Positions 8,823-16,692 are shown, counted from the first letter of the stretch. The stretch is DNA of 21,708 nt from DASZCR01 sp964246705 (GCA_964246705.1 CAXTRQ010000098.1:1-21708); one strand, 5' to 3'. Numbers and translations are program-made. Notes: a model not told the origin generated them from the sequence alone.

Positions 8823-10028
8823 TTGTCCGAGAAACGTCAATTGACAGTCCTATGCGTCGCAAGTTATGAAAAGGGTCAGGAGTTCATTCGCGAGTGCAAG
8901 CGGCAGGGTTGCCGCGTGCTTCTCATCACGGCTCATAAGCTCAAGGAAGCGGACTGGCCGCGCGAGGCGATTGACGAATTTTTCTACATGCCGGAAAAAT
9001 TCGTGCTCGCCGATCTCATCAAAGCGGCGAGCTACGTGGCGCGCTCCGAAGAAATTGACCGCATTGTTCCGCTCGATGACTTCGATGTTGAGACGGTCGC
9101 CACCCTGCGCGAACACCTGCGGATTCCCGGCATGGGCGACACGACCGCGCGCTACTTCCGCGACAAACTAGCGATGCGCGTCAAGGCGCGCGACCACGAC
9201 ATCCTCGTTCCCGAATTCGTCCATGTGCTCAACTACGCGCGCCTCGGCGCGTTCGTCGAGCGCGTGCCGCCGCCGTGGGTTTTAAAGCCGCGCGCGGAAG
9301 CTTCGGCGGTCGGCATCAAAAAGCTGAGAAGCGCAGGGGAACTCTGGCCTGCGCTCGACGCGCTCGGCGACAGGCAATCATTCTACCTGCTCGAACAATT
9401 TATCCCGGGCGATATTTTTCATGTGGATTCAATCGTCTCGGAGCGCGAAGTCGTCTTCGCCGCCGCGCATAAGTACGGGCAGCCGCCGATGGACACCGCG
9501 CACAAAGGCGGCGTCTTTATGACGCGCACCATCCCGCGCAACTCTGCCGACGCGCAGTCGCTCGAAACTCTCAACCGCGACCTCATCAAGACGCTCGGCC
9601 TCATGCGCGGCGTGACGCACACGGAGTTTATCAAGGGGCGAGACGACGGGCGTTTCTATTTTCTCGAAACGGCGTCGCGCGTCGGCGGCGCAAACATCGC
9701 CGAAGTTGTCGAAGCGGCGACGGGCATTAACCTCTGGGCAGAGTGGGCGAAGATCGAAATCGGCGGAGAGCACATGCGCTACAAAATACCGCCGCACAGA
9801 GACGACTACGCCGGAATCGTTATCTCGCTCGCGCGGCAGGAGTACCCGGACACTTCCCCTTACGATGATCCGGAGATCGTCTGGCGGCTCAATAAACGTT
9901 TTCACGTCGGCCTGCTCGTCGCTTCCCACGACCCGGAACGCGTCGAGGATTTACTCCAACAATACATCCTGCGCTTCTTCACAGACTTCTTCGCCACACA
10001 ACCTCTGCCTGACAGAGCAACAAGCTAA
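8823..10028 (+). CDS. ATP-grasp domain protein
   Basis: A 401-residue protein of the carboxylate-amine ligase/ATP-grasp superfamily. The N-terminal pre-ATP-grasp fold begins LTVLCVASYEKGQEFI. The ATP-grasp core holds the nucleotide-binding Lys in PPWVLKPRAEASAVGIKKL, the hinge YLLEQFIPGDIFHVDSIV, and the metal-binding end FYFLETASRVGGANIAEV with the typical E-x-A-S-R-x-G-G. Such enzymes join a carboxylate to an amine or thiol through an acyl-phosphate; the substrate cannot be read from sequence. I prefer TTG 8823 because GAGGAG (8808-8813) lies nine bases upstream. In-frame starts at 8799 (ATG) and 8769 (GTG) lack a ribosome site. No biosynthetic partner genes are adjacent. Confidence 0.87.
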   Translation: MSEKRQLTVLCVASYEKGQEFIRECKRQGCRVLLITAHKLKEADWPREAIDEFFYMPEKFVLADLIKAASYVARSEEIDRIVPLDDFDVETVATLREHLRIPGMGDTTARYFRDKLAMRVKARDHDILVPEFVHVLNYARLGAFVERVPPPWVLKPRAEASAVGIKKLRSAGELWPALDALGDRQSFYLLEQFIPGDIFHVDSIVSEREVVFAAAHKYGQPPMDTAHKGGVFMTRTIPRNSADAQSLETLNRDLIKTLGLMRGVTHTEFIKGRDDGRFYFLETASRVGGANIAEVVEAATGINLWAEWAKIEIGGEHMRYKIPPHRDDYAGIVISLARQEYPDTSPYDDPEIVWRLNKRFHVGLLVASHDPERVEDLLQQYILRFFTDFFATQPLPDRATS

Positions 10029-10045
10029 TCCAAGGATGAAGGCGG

Positions 10046-10084
10046 AAGGATGAATGAAAGGCACGCTGTCTTTCATTCATCCTT
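10046..10084. terminator. Perfect 15-bp hairpin between convergent genes
   Basis: aaggatgaatgaaag (10046-10060) pairs perfectly with ctttcattcatcctt (10070-10084) around a 9-base loop. It lies between the ATP-grasp gene and the convergent flavoprotein gene, and can end transcription from both sides. No long T-tract follows. The same ggatgaa sequence forms the larger palindrome at 16923-17038, so this is also a member of a dispersed repeat family. Confidence 0.6.
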
Positions 10085-10089
10085 CATCC

Positions 10090-11256
10090 TTAGACATATT
10101 GTCCGGCGGCATAGCCGGAAGCCCATGCCCATTGGAAGTTGTAGCCGCCGAGATGGCCTGTCACGTCCAAGACTTCGCCGATGAAGTAGAGGCCGGGGAG
10201 TCGTTTCGCTTCCAGAGTTTTTGAGGATAGCTCATCTGTATCCACGCCGCCGCGCGTGACTTCTGCTTTCTGAAAACCTTCCGTGCCCGCCGGATGAAGT
10301 TGCCAACCGTTGAGGCGACGCGCGATTGCGTCGAGTTCGTGTGGCGAATAATTCTTCAAGGGCTTTGACGGCGCATAAAGCTCGCACCATACTTGCGCGA
10401 AGCGTCTGGGAAGATGGCGGCTGAGAATATTAACGAGTTCAGCGTTGCTTTCATGCTTCGACTCCAAAAGTTCCGGCGCGGGCTGACCGGGTAGTAGGTC
10501 AATGGAAATCGGCATGCCTTGTTGCCAGTAAGACGAGATTTGCAGAATCGCAGGGCCGCTCAGGCCGCGATGCGTGACCAGAAAATTCTCTTCAAAGCTC
10601 GCGCCGTCGCAACTGACTTTTGAGACAACCGACACGCCGCTCAGAGACTTGAAGGCCGCGAGATCATTCTGCCTGAGCGTCAGTGGAACGAGTGCAGGTT
10701 CGGGCGTAATGATTCGCAAGCCGAACTGCCGCGCGATGCGATAGCCGAAATCGGTCGCCCCGATTTTGGGAATCGAGAGTCCGCCCGTCGCAATCACGAG
10801 CGATTCCGATGCAAACTCGGCCTGACCTGTCCGAACCTTAAACAAATCTTCCTTTCGTACTTCGAGCACGCGACAGTTGACCAGTATCCCCACTCCCGCC
10901 GCCTCGCATTCGTCGAGCAGCATTTGAATAATCAGCCGCGAGCTTTCATCGCAAAAAAGCTGTCCCAGCTTCTTTTCGTGATAGCGGATGCGGTGCTTTT
11001 CCACGAGCGCGATGAAATCCTCCGGCTGATAGCGCGCCAGCGCAGACTTGGCGAAGTGCGGGTTGGCGGACAGAAAATTCTTCGGCGTCGTATTTATGTT
11101 CGTAAAGTTGCAGCGACCTCCGCCAGAGATAGCTATCTTCTTCCCGACCGACCCGGCGTGCTCAATGACGAGCACCGAGCGCCCGCGCCTTCCCGCTTCA
11201 ATCGCGCAAAAAAGCCCCGCCGCCCCGCCGCCGATAACAATCACATCTTTTTTCAT
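10090..11256 (-). CDS. HI0933/YhiN-family flavoprotein (NAD(P)/FAD-dependent oxidoreductase)
   Basis: A 388-residue protein. It begins MKKDVIVIGGGAAGLFCAIE, the dinucleotide-binding GxGxxG motif for FAD. The family marker GKKIAISGGGRCNFTN follows at about residues 40-55. The second flavin motif (LVIATGGLSIPKIG) lies mid-protein, and the C-terminal VTRGGVDTDELSSKTLEAKR with YFIGEVLDVTGHLGGYNFQW is diagnostic of this family. The reaction is unproven; members are annotated as aminoacetone oxidase-like. ATG 11256 is the start: the frame runs open 66 codons further upstream, but only through repeat sequence and the N-run. The stop codon sits at the edge of the 10046-10084 hairpin region. Confidence 0.9.
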   Translation of the reverse strand: MKKDVIVIGGGAAGLFCAIEAGRRGRSVLVIEHAGSVGKKIAISGGGRCNFTNINTTPKNFLSANPHFAKSALARYQPEDFIALVEKHRIRYHEKKLGQLFCDESSRLIIQMLLDECEAAGVGILVNCRVLEVRKEDLFKVRTGQAEFASESLVIATGGLSIPKIGATDFGYRIARQFGLRIITPEPALVPLTLRQNDLAAFKSLSGVSVVSKVSCDGASFEENFLVTHRGLSGPAILQISSYWQQGMPISIDLLPGQPAPELLESKHESNAELVNILSRHLPRRFAQVWCELYAPSKPLKNYSPHELDAIARRLNGWQLHPAGTEGFQKAEVTRGGVDTDELSSKTLEAKRLPGLYFIGEVLDVTGHLGGYNFQWAWASGYAAGQYV

Positions 11257-11300
11257 GAGCAAACTATTCACAGAATAGAAGCGGAGGGGAAAGAGAATCC

Positions 11301-11395
11301 CGGCTCTTCTTTGCGCNNNNNNNNNNAATTTTTCATTCACCACAAAAATATGCCACCAAAAGACGCTAAGGCGCAAAGAAGAAGGACGCCAGCTA
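11301..11395. repeat. Palindromic repeat interrupted by a 10-N assembly gap
   Basis: ctcttctttgcgc (11304-11316) before the N-run (11317-11326) is the reverse complement of much of gcgcaaagaagaag after it (within 11363-11395). The gap therefore lies inside an inverted repeat of the same family as 15468-15548, a common cause of assembly breaks. True length across the gap is unknown. Confidence 0.6.
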
Positions 11396-11437
11396 AGTTT
11401 TGGAACAACCTCTATGGTTGTCCTCTCCCTTTCCCCG

Positions 11438-12133
11438 TTATCCCTTCTTTTCAATTATTGGTTTGAGATAGCGATACACCGTGTCGGCGACAATCTTTGT
11501 GCCTTCGGGGTTCGGATGCACGCGGTCTTGCTGATTGAGGTTTTCGATGCCCGCGACGTTTTCGAGGAAGAAGGGAATCAGAGTCACGTCGTACTCCTTC
11601 GCCAGAGATTGAAACAGTCCGGCAATCTCTCGCTGGTATTCGTCGCCCGCGCTCGTGGGCGTGAGCATTCCGGCGAGCAGGACAGCGACGTGCCGCGCCT
11701 GACAGCGTTCGATAATCTGCGCGAGATTTTTACGCGTCTCTTTCGTCGGTAGCCCGCGCAGGAAATCGTTCGCGCCGAGTTCGAGAATAACGATGCGCAC
11801 GTCGCTGCCTTCGAGCGACCAGTCTATGCGACGCAGCCCGCCCGCAGAGGTGTCGCCTGAAACTCCCGCGTTGACGACTTCGTATTGAAACCCGTCCCGA
11901 TCCAACTTTTGCTGTAAGAGCGACGGGTAACTCTGCGCGGGTTGCAGCCCGTAGCCAGCCGTCAGGCTGTCGCCGAACGCGACAATTTTAGGTAGGTTTT
12001 GACGAGCGGAAGCGACAGGTGTCTGTGATGATGATGGCGCGACCGCTTGTGATGCGTTCTGCGCGTTGCGATTTCCGCAGGCCGCCTGTAAGAATGAAGA
12101 GAGCACGAAAAAGAAAAGCAGAAATTGTTTCAT
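11438..12133 (-). CDS. tesA: SGNH-hydrolase arylesterase/lysophospholipase, TesA-like lipoprotein
   Basis: A 231-residue protein. MKQFLLFFFVLSSFLQAACG is a lipoprotein signal with lipobox LQAAC, so the enzyme is probably lipid-anchored at an envelope membrane. The SGNH blocks are all visible: GDSLTAGYGL (nucleophile Ser), the Gly in VVNAGVSGDTSAGG, ELGANDFLRG (Asn), and DRVHPNPEGT (Asp and His). It hydrolyses esters or thioesters of fatty acids, as E. coli TesA does. It is divergent from ybbA-ybbP, the same order as in E. coli. Its ATG (12133-12131) overlaps the ATG of ybbA by two bases. A TATAAT box ends six bases before the ATG. Confidence 0.92.
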   Translation of the reverse strand: MKQFLLFFFVLSSFLQAACGNRNAQNASQAVAPSSSQTPVASARQNLPKIVAFGDSLTAGYGLQPAQSYPSLLQQKLDRDGFQYEVVNAGVSGDTSAGGLRRIDWSLEGSDVRIVILELGANDFLRGLPTKETRKNLAQIIERCQARHVAVLLAGMLTPTSAGDEYQREIAGLFQSLAKEYDVTLIPFFLENVAGIENLNQQDRVHPNPEGTKIVADTVYRYLKPIIEKKG

Positions 12134-12866
12134 GATTGAATTATACAAAGTTTCTAAAACAGTGCAGTCCGGCGGAGAGCCTCTGACCATCCTTCATGCG
12201 CTGGATTTGCAAATTCCCGATGGCCAGTTCGTCTCGATTATCGGGCCATCCGGGAGCGGCAAATCAACTCTGCTCGGACTCGTCGCGGGACTCGACGCGC
12301 CGACCGAAGGCTCTATACGAATAGACGGCGAGGAAATTACACGGATGGGCGAGGACGCGCTGGCGACTTTGCGCGGGCGCAAAATCGGTTTCGTCTTTCA
12401 ATCGTTTCATCTGATACCTTCGCTCACCGCGTTTGAAAACGTCCTCGTGCCGATAGAGATTGCGGGTGCGCGAGACGCGCAGGCCAGAGCCAGACAGTTG
12501 CTCGCAGATGTCGAGTTGACGGCGCGCGCGCATCATTACCCGTCGCAACTCTCCGGCGGCGAACAGCAGCGCGTCGCCATCGCACGCGCTTTCTCCAACA
12601 ACCCTTCTATCTTGCTGGCCGACGAGCCGACCGGCAACCTCGATTCGCGCAACGGCCAGCACGTCTTCGACCTTATGCTTGAGATGAATCGTCGTCGCGG
12701 CGCAACGCTCGTCCTCGTCACACACGACCGGGAACTCGCGGCTTCAGCCGACCGCCGCATCTCTCTCAGAGATGGACGCGTCGTGGACGATAGCTTGCGC
12801 CAAACGGGCGAAAGGCTTCAGTCCGATACAATCGAAGAGGATGCGATTGAGGCGTCGAGCCGTTGA
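12132..12866 (+). CDS. ybbA: ABC transporter ATPase, YbbA/LolD-like
   Basis: A 244-residue ABC ATPase: Walker A IGPSGSGKST, Q-loop FVFQSFHLIPSLTAFENV, signature LSGGEQQRVAIARA, Walker B ILLADEPTGNLDS and H-loop LVLVTHD. The extended Q-loop and PTGNLD are typical of the MacB/LolD group that works with FtsX-type permeases. The permease gene follows 43 bases later. The start at ATG 12132 gives MIELYKVSKTVQSGG, the normal start of the family; the frame remains open upstream inside tesA. No strong ribosome site is visible. It likely powers extraction of lipid or lipoprotein from the inner membrane, consistent with its divergent esterase partner. Confidence 0.93.
   Translation: MIELYKVSKTVQSGGEPLTILHALDLQIPDGQFVSIIGPSGSGKSTLLGLVAGLDAPTEGSIRIDGEEITRMGEDALATLRGRKIGFVFQSFHLIPSLTAFENVLVPIEIAGARDAQARARQLLADVELTARAHHYPSQLSGGEQQRVAIARAFSNNPSILLADEPTGNLDSRNGQHVFDLMLEMNRRRGATLVLVTHDRELAASADRRISLRDGRVVDDSLRQTGERLQSDTIEEDAIEASSR
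12140..12145 (-). promoter_or_regulatory. -10 box (TATAAT) six bases before the tesA start
   Basis: On the minus strand a perfect TATAAT (12145-12140) is followed by TCAATC and then ATG. No good -35 lies 16-18 bases upstream, and no ribosome site lies before the ATG. A start of transcription at or near the A of ATG would give a leaderless mRNA. The box lies inside the first codons of ybbA. Confidence 0.45.
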
Positions 12867-12909
12867 GAAGCATGCGGTTGAGAAGTGAGCTAATGGAAGC
12901 GAGGCGGTC

Positions 12910-15438
12910 TTGAGATTTGTTCTGAACATGGCGCGGCGCGAGATACGTTCTTCGTGGAAGCGCCTGCTCTTTTTCTTTATTTGCATCGGCGTTGGCGTCG
13001 GCGTGATTGTCGCTTTGCGCTCGATGATTCAGAGCGTCAATCGCGCTGTCGCAGGGGAAGCGCGGCAACTCCTGACCGCCGACGTACAGGCCGAAACGAC
13101 CAGACCTTTCACGCCCGAAACTCTCTCGGCAATCGAGAGAATCGCGCGCACGCCGTTGGTCGAAGCGCGCACGGAGACCATCGAGGCGGCGACGATGGCG
13201 CGTCCCGCCGACGAGGCGCGCGAAGGCGCTCTGATGGTCGAAATCAAAGGCGTCGAGCCGCCGTTCCCGCTCTACGGGGAATTCAAACTTGAAGGTGATA
13301 AGCCGTTCGACCATGCGCTGCTCACGGGAGGCGGCGCTATCGTCGCGCCGCTGCTGCTCGAACGCCTGAGTCTAAAAGTCGGCGACGAACTGAAAATCGG
13401 CAGCTCGACTTTTCAGATTCGCGGGGTGCTCCGGCAAGAGCCGGGCGGGGGCGGAGGTTTTCGTCTCGGCCCGCGCGTCCTCGTCGCGCGCAGCAGTCTG
13501 GAGACGGCGGGGCTGACCGGGTTCGGCAGCCGCGCGCGTCGCCGCTTGCTGTTCAAGACGCGCGAAGGCGGGATGGACGAGTTGGTTAAGAATTTGCGCG
13601 CGGAGTTGGGAAACAATCTCGTGACGGTTCGTTCCTACAAGGAATCGCAGGAGAATCTGAGCGACCAATTCGCGCGCGCAGAAAATTATCTGGCGTTGAC
13701 GGGGCTGGTCGTCCTCGTGCTCGGCGGCATCGGCGTCTCAAGCGTGACGCGCGTCTTCATCGAGCAGAAGAAAAAGACGATTGCCGTCTTGAAATGTCTC
13801 GGCGGGACGGGGCGCAAGATTACCGCCGCGTATCTCGCGCAAGTCCTCGCGCTCGGACTGGCGGGGAGCCTGCTCGGCATTCTGCTGGCGAAGGCTGCGC
13901 TCGTCTTCGTTGAGTATAAGTTCTCAGAGAGCCTGCCTGCGCAGATGAGCTACGCGCTGCAAACAAATGCCATCGCGCAGGGACTCGGCCTCGGCCTGCT
14001 CATCTCGATACTTTTTTCCGCGCTCCCTCTGCTGCGTATCCGTCATATCAAACCGAACATGCTGTTGAGAGAATCCGAGGGAGACGCGCCGCGCCGCTTC
14101 GTGGACACGGGGCGTTGGGTGGCGAGTTTCTCGGTCGTCTTCGGACTCCTGATGCTGGTCTCATGGCAGGCAGGCTCAATCAAAGTCGGCGCGTTCTTTC
14201 TCGCTGGACTGGCCGCGACCGCCGGACTGCTCTACGCGGCGGCATGGCTCTTAATCTTCATCGTGCGCCGCGCGCGACACATGGGTTCGTTCGCGCTCAG
14301 ACAATCAATCAACAGCCTCTATCGTCCGGGCAATCAGACGCGCGTGATTGTGATGGCCGTCGGCCTCGGCGTGTTTCTCGTGCTGGCGATTCAATCGCTG
14401 CAATCGAATTTATTGCATGAGTTCGACCAGACGCGGCGCGGCAATCTGCCGAACATGTTTTTGATTGACGTGCAGAAGGATCAGGCCGAAGGAGTCGCGC
14501 GAATTGTCGAGCAGCGAACAGGCCAGCGTCCCGAACTCATCCCGACGGTGCGCGCGCGCATCTTCGCCATTAACAACCGCGAGATTGATCTGGAAGAGAC
14601 GGAGATGAAAAAGGAGCGGGGCATGTTGGGACGCGAATACGTCGTCACGTATCGCCCGCGCCTCGAAGCTAATGAGACGATTGTCGGCGGAAAGTTTTGG
14701 GACGAGACGCCGACCGCTTCGCCGGAAGTTTCGATTGAAGACGGGATGCGCGGCACTGTCGGGTTAGACGTTGGAAGCACCATCACGTTCGATATACAGG
14801 GGCGCAAAATCACGGCGCGCGTGACGAGCCTCAGACACGTCGACTGGCGCAACTCGCGGACGGGATTTCTCGTACTCTTTCGCCCCGGCACGCTCGAAAC
14901 TGCGCCGCAGAATCTAGTCGGAGCCATCAACGGCCCCGTGACCGAGCCTGAGCGTTCGCGTTTTCAACGTGCGCTGCTCGATGAATACCCGAACATCTCA
15001 ATTGTTGATGTCGCGGACATCGTTCGCAGCATCAACCGTATCCTCTCGAACATCACGCTCGCCGTCTCATTCATCGGCGGCTTCGTCTTCCTGAGCGGTG
15101 TGCTGATTCTCATCGGCTCTATCGCCATGACCAAATTTCAACGCATCTATGAAGCGGCTATCCTGAAGACGCTCGGCGCAAAACAGCGCGTCCTGCTCAT
15201 CATCCTGCTCGCCGAATACGGTCTGCTCGGACTCGTCGCCGGAATCGTCGGCTCGCTCGCTTCAATCGGCCTCTCCTACGCCGTCGCGCGCTACGTCCTC
15301 GATATTCCTTTCGCCTTCACGCCAGTCATCAACCTGACAGGCATCGTCGCCACGATTCTCCTTGTCACCATCGTCGGCGCGCTCTCAAGCTTCGACGTGC
15401 TGACGCGCAAACCTCTGGCGATTCTGCGCGCGCAATGA
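12910..15438 (+). CDS. ybbP: FtsX-family ABC permease, YbbP-like
   Basis: An 842-residue permease. An N-terminal transmembrane helix (RLLFFFICIGVGVGVIVALR) is followed by a large periplasmic domain (about 45-245). The first FtsX module has membrane helices near residues 258-385. A central membrane region follows (VASFSVVFGLLMLVSW, LAATAGLLYAAAWLLIFIV). Then come a helix near 480-500, a second periplasmic domain (about 505-705) and a second FtsX module to the end. This double-FtsX layout is that of YbbP. TTG 12910 is chosen because GAGG (12901-12904) precedes it and MRFVLNMARRE fits the family start; ATG 12928 is an alternative. It pairs with the ATPase just upstream and probably moves hydrophobic substrates across or out of the inner membrane. 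Confidence 0.92.
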   Translation: MRFVLNMARREIRSSWKRLLFFFICIGVGVGVIVALRSMIQSVNRAVAGEARQLLTADVQAETTRPFTPETLSAIERIARTPLVEARTETIEAATMARPADEAREGALMVEIKGVEPPFPLYGEFKLEGDKPFDHALLTGGGAIVAPLLLERLSLKVGDELKIGSSTFQIRGVLRQEPGGGGGFRLGPRVLVARSSLETAGLTGFGSRARRRLLFKTREGGMDELVKNLRAELGNNLVTVRSYKESQENLSDQFARAENYLALTGLVVLVLGGIGVSSVTRVFIEQKKKTIAVLKCLGGTGRKITAAYLAQVLALGLAGSLLGILLAKAALVFVEYKFSESLPAQMSYALQTNAIAQGLGLGLLISILFSALPLLRIRHIKPNMLLRESEGDAPRRFVDTGRWVASFSVVFGLLMLVSWQAGSIKVGAFFLAGLAATAGLLYAAAWLLIFIVRRARHMGSFALRQSINSLYRPGNQTRVIVMAVGLGVFLVLAIQSLQSNLLHEFDQTRRGNLPNMFLIDVQKDQAEGVARIVEQRTGQRPELIPTVRARIFAINNREIDLEETEMKKERGMLGREYVVTYRPRLEANETIVGGKFWDETPTASPEVSIEDGMRGTVGLDVGSTITFDIQGRKITARVTSLRHVDWRNSRTGFLVLFRPGTLETAPQNLVGAINGPVTEPERSRFQRALLDEYPNISIVDVADIVRSINRILSNITLAVSFIGGFVFLSGVLILIGSIAMTKFQRIYEAAILKTLGAKQRVLLIILLAEYGLLGLVAGIVGSLASIGLSYAVARYVLDIPFAFTPVINLTGIVATILLVTIVGALSSFDVLTRKPLAILRAQ

Positions 15439-15467
15439 AGTTTGAGAGTTGATTGTCGAAGACAAAG

Positions 15468-15548
15468 TTTCTTCTTCTTAGCGACTTTGCGTCTCCAACG
15501 TGAGAAATAGTTTCACGCCGGAGATGCAAAGTCGCTAAGAAGAAAGAA
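15468..15548. repeat. Large palindrome between convergent genes
   Basis: cttcttagcgactttgcgtc on the left (within 15468-15496) pairs with gatgcaaagtcgctaagaag on the right (within 15520-15548), with one G-T pair. The inner loop folds again (cgtga / ttcacg). It separates ybbP from the convergent gene at 15567 and may terminate both. Related sequence recurs near 5731-5762, 11304-11395 and, more distantly, 19072-19130. Confidence 0.7.
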
Positions 15549-15566
15549 GGCTCGGGCAGAAGGCTT

Positions 15567-16118
15567 TTAGATTCTCTCTGCGCGACGATACTTACTTCTC
15601 CGTGCGGCGGCAATAAATTTATCTTTACGCCGGTTGAACTTTTCCATGCGTTTTAAAGATTCTTGGGCGGAGATTTTAGTTTTATCCGGTCGCACCCACA
15701 TCGCGCGCGCTTCCGACGACATCAGACGCTCGCGGCTGTAATAGCTCAACGGCAGATTCTTGTCGGCGAAGCGGTGCGGCAGTTCGTTGGCGAGCGCGGC
15801 GAGCGAGCCGCCGCGAGCCGCAGAGGCATCGTGAAAGTTGTGTACCATGCGGAGCCAGAAACGCGTGATGGTTTCGTGGTAACCGCTATCGGGCGTGTTG
15901 GCGATGCCGTGTGACTTGTTGTAGCGCTTGATGCGCGCACGGACGAGGCTCACGGCGCGCTCACGTTTGAAATGATGGACGTACCAGAGCGCGACGACGA
16001 GATGCGCGTGATGCGTCCAACGCTCGCGCGGGAGTGCGCCCGATTTGAAGTCGCGGACGAACGCGCGCACCTCTTCGTCTGTGCGGAAAATTGTTGTTTC
16101 GATCAACCCGGTGCTCAT
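15567..16118 (-). CDS. Conserved protein of unknown function
   Basis: A 183-residue soluble protein. Two stretches look conserved and catalytic-like: RWTHHAHLVVALWYVHHF, with a run of histidines, and NTPDSGYHETITRFWLRMV. The tail is basic (KFIAAARRSKYRRAERI). I have the impression of a widespread, unnamed family but cannot assign a function. ATG 16118 is chosen because AAGGAGTG lies about nine bases upstream; a TTG at 16136 in frame overlaps that ribosome site. It follows directly after the last Y RNA-like gene on the same strand, about 45 bases away, so read-through from the RNA array could reach it. Confidence 0.7.
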   Translation of the reverse strand: MSTGLIETTIFRTDEEVRAFVRDFKSGALPRERWTHHAHLVVALWYVHHFKRERAVSLVRARIKRYNKSHGIANTPDSGYHETITRFWLRMVHNFHDASAARGGSLAALANELPHRFADKNLPLSYYSRERLMSSEARAMWVRPDKTKISAQESLKRMEKFNRRKDKFIAAARRSKYRRAERI

Positions 16119-16163
16119 CTCATCACACTCCTTCAATAATAATCTGCGCGGCGCTAAATTTCG

Positions 16164-16295
16164 CGCGACGACCAGTTGGCGGGAAACATTACTGAGGCTC
16201 TTCTACTTGAGCTACCGCGCCCGTCTCCAAGCGCGCCCCGGATTTGCACCGGAAACCTTCAGACATGGAATGTAGTTCCCCAAGCATTCGTCGCG
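16164..16295 (-). ncRNA. Y RNA-like gene E with permuted tRNA module
   Basis: Read on the minus strand. Basal stem CGCGACGA/TCGTCGCG is a perfect 8 bp. An internal loop follows (5' ATGCTT; 3' GCCAACTGG), then an upper stem GGGGAAC/GTTTCCC. Inside lie a mini hairpin ACAT-TCC-ATGT, a T-arm (TCCGG, loop TGCAAAT, CCGGG), an acceptor-like stem CGCGCTT/GGGCGCG closed by GGAGAC, and a D-arm (GCTC, loop AAGTAGAA, GAGC). The order T arm - closed acceptor - D arm is a circularly permuted tRNA, as in YrlA-type bacterial Y RNAs. The Ro60 gene lies upstream on the same strand. The permuted order and the paired ends are seen; the Y RNA role is inference. Confidence 0.78.
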
Positions 16296-16319
16296 TGTTT
16301 AAATCCGCCGGAAATTTCT

Positions 16320-16471
16320 AATTCAAAGGCGGCGACGGAAATTGATGAAACCTGTGCGCTCTACCGTTGAGCTATGTTCCCGTCAACTTGAGAGGAACAC
16401 CGGGACTCGAACCCGGAACCTCAATGCATCCAAAGCATGTAGTTCCACCGGCATTCGCCGCGTTTAAATTA
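16320..16471 (-). ncRNA. Y RNA-like gene D with complete permuted tRNA module
   Basis: The best-formed unit. Basal helix: AATTTAAA/TTTGAATT (one G-T), a C-C mismatch, then GCGGCGA/TCGCCGC. Internal loop: ATGCC opposite AATTTCCG. Upper stem GGTGGAAC/GTTTCATC takes the place of a tRNA anticodon stem. Then a variable-arm hairpin (ATGC, TTTGGAT, GCAT), a canonical T arm (CCGGG, TTCGAGT, CCCGG), acceptor stem TGTTCCT/GGGAACA closed by an 11-base loop, then TA and a D arm (GCTC, AACGGTA, GAGC). The D loop keeps GG and the T loop TTC, so the tRNA elbow contact could form. The TGG triplet lies in the variable arm, so this is not a working tRNA-Pro. Confidence 0.82.
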
Positions 16472-16604
16472 AGAGGTGACGAGTTTTTGGAAAGACCGTC
16501 TGAGCGCAGCCATCAAAGACTGCCGCGAACATCACTCCCCGCGAGGCTCAAACACCCGTATGAGGATGTTTTGGTGATGTAGTCCTTACCACGCATTCAC
16601 CCCT
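16472..16604 (-). ncRNA. Y RNA-like gene C, diverged tRNA module
   Basis: Basal stem AGGGGTGA/TCACCTCT (8 bp, one G-T). Internal loop: ATGCG opposite AAAACTCG. Upper stem TGG(T)AAGGAC/GTCTTTCCA has a bulged T and one G-T pair. The interior keeps a D-arm-like hairpin (GCAGTC, TTTGAT, GGCTGC) and an imperfect T-arm-like element (CGGGT, GTTTGA, GCCTCG). A closed acceptor is only weakly formed (CGCG/CGCG), and ACATCAC/GTGATGT can pair instead. It shares the stem-loop frame with units A, B, D and E, but its 5' strand has T for C in the motif (GGTGAATGC). Confidence 0.62.
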
Positions 16605-16624
16605 GAAAAGAAAATCATCGGTCA

Positions 16625-16689
16625 AAAGTCTGGAGTCTCAAGACATAAACTCACGGTCTTTGACTTCGGACTTATAGACTCAGGACTTT
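16625..16689. repeat. Imperfect palindrome between Y RNA-like units B and C
   Basis: The ends are aaagtctggagtct (from 16625) and agactcaggacttt (to 16689), near-complementary to each other, and the centre is further self-similar (ggtctttgacttcgg). This type of short dispersed palindrome splits the array between B and C, so the array has been invaded by repeats or the repeat separates transcripts. Confidence 0.55.
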
Positions 16690-16692
16690 AGG

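Noticed and set aside
11257..11454. 66-residue N-terminal extension of the flavoprotein
   Set aside because: It runs through the N gap and repeat sequence; the FAD motif begins right after ATG 11256.
16391..16462. Ordinary tRNA-Pro(UGG) at the TTTGGAT loop of unit D
   Set aside because: The 5' acceptor and D arm lie downstream rather than upstream, and the triplet falls in the variable-arm position of a permuted module.
16367..16582. Plus-strand frames across the Y RNA array (for example 71 codons at 16367-16582)
   Set aside because: They cross highly structured RNA genes on the other strand and show no protein features.
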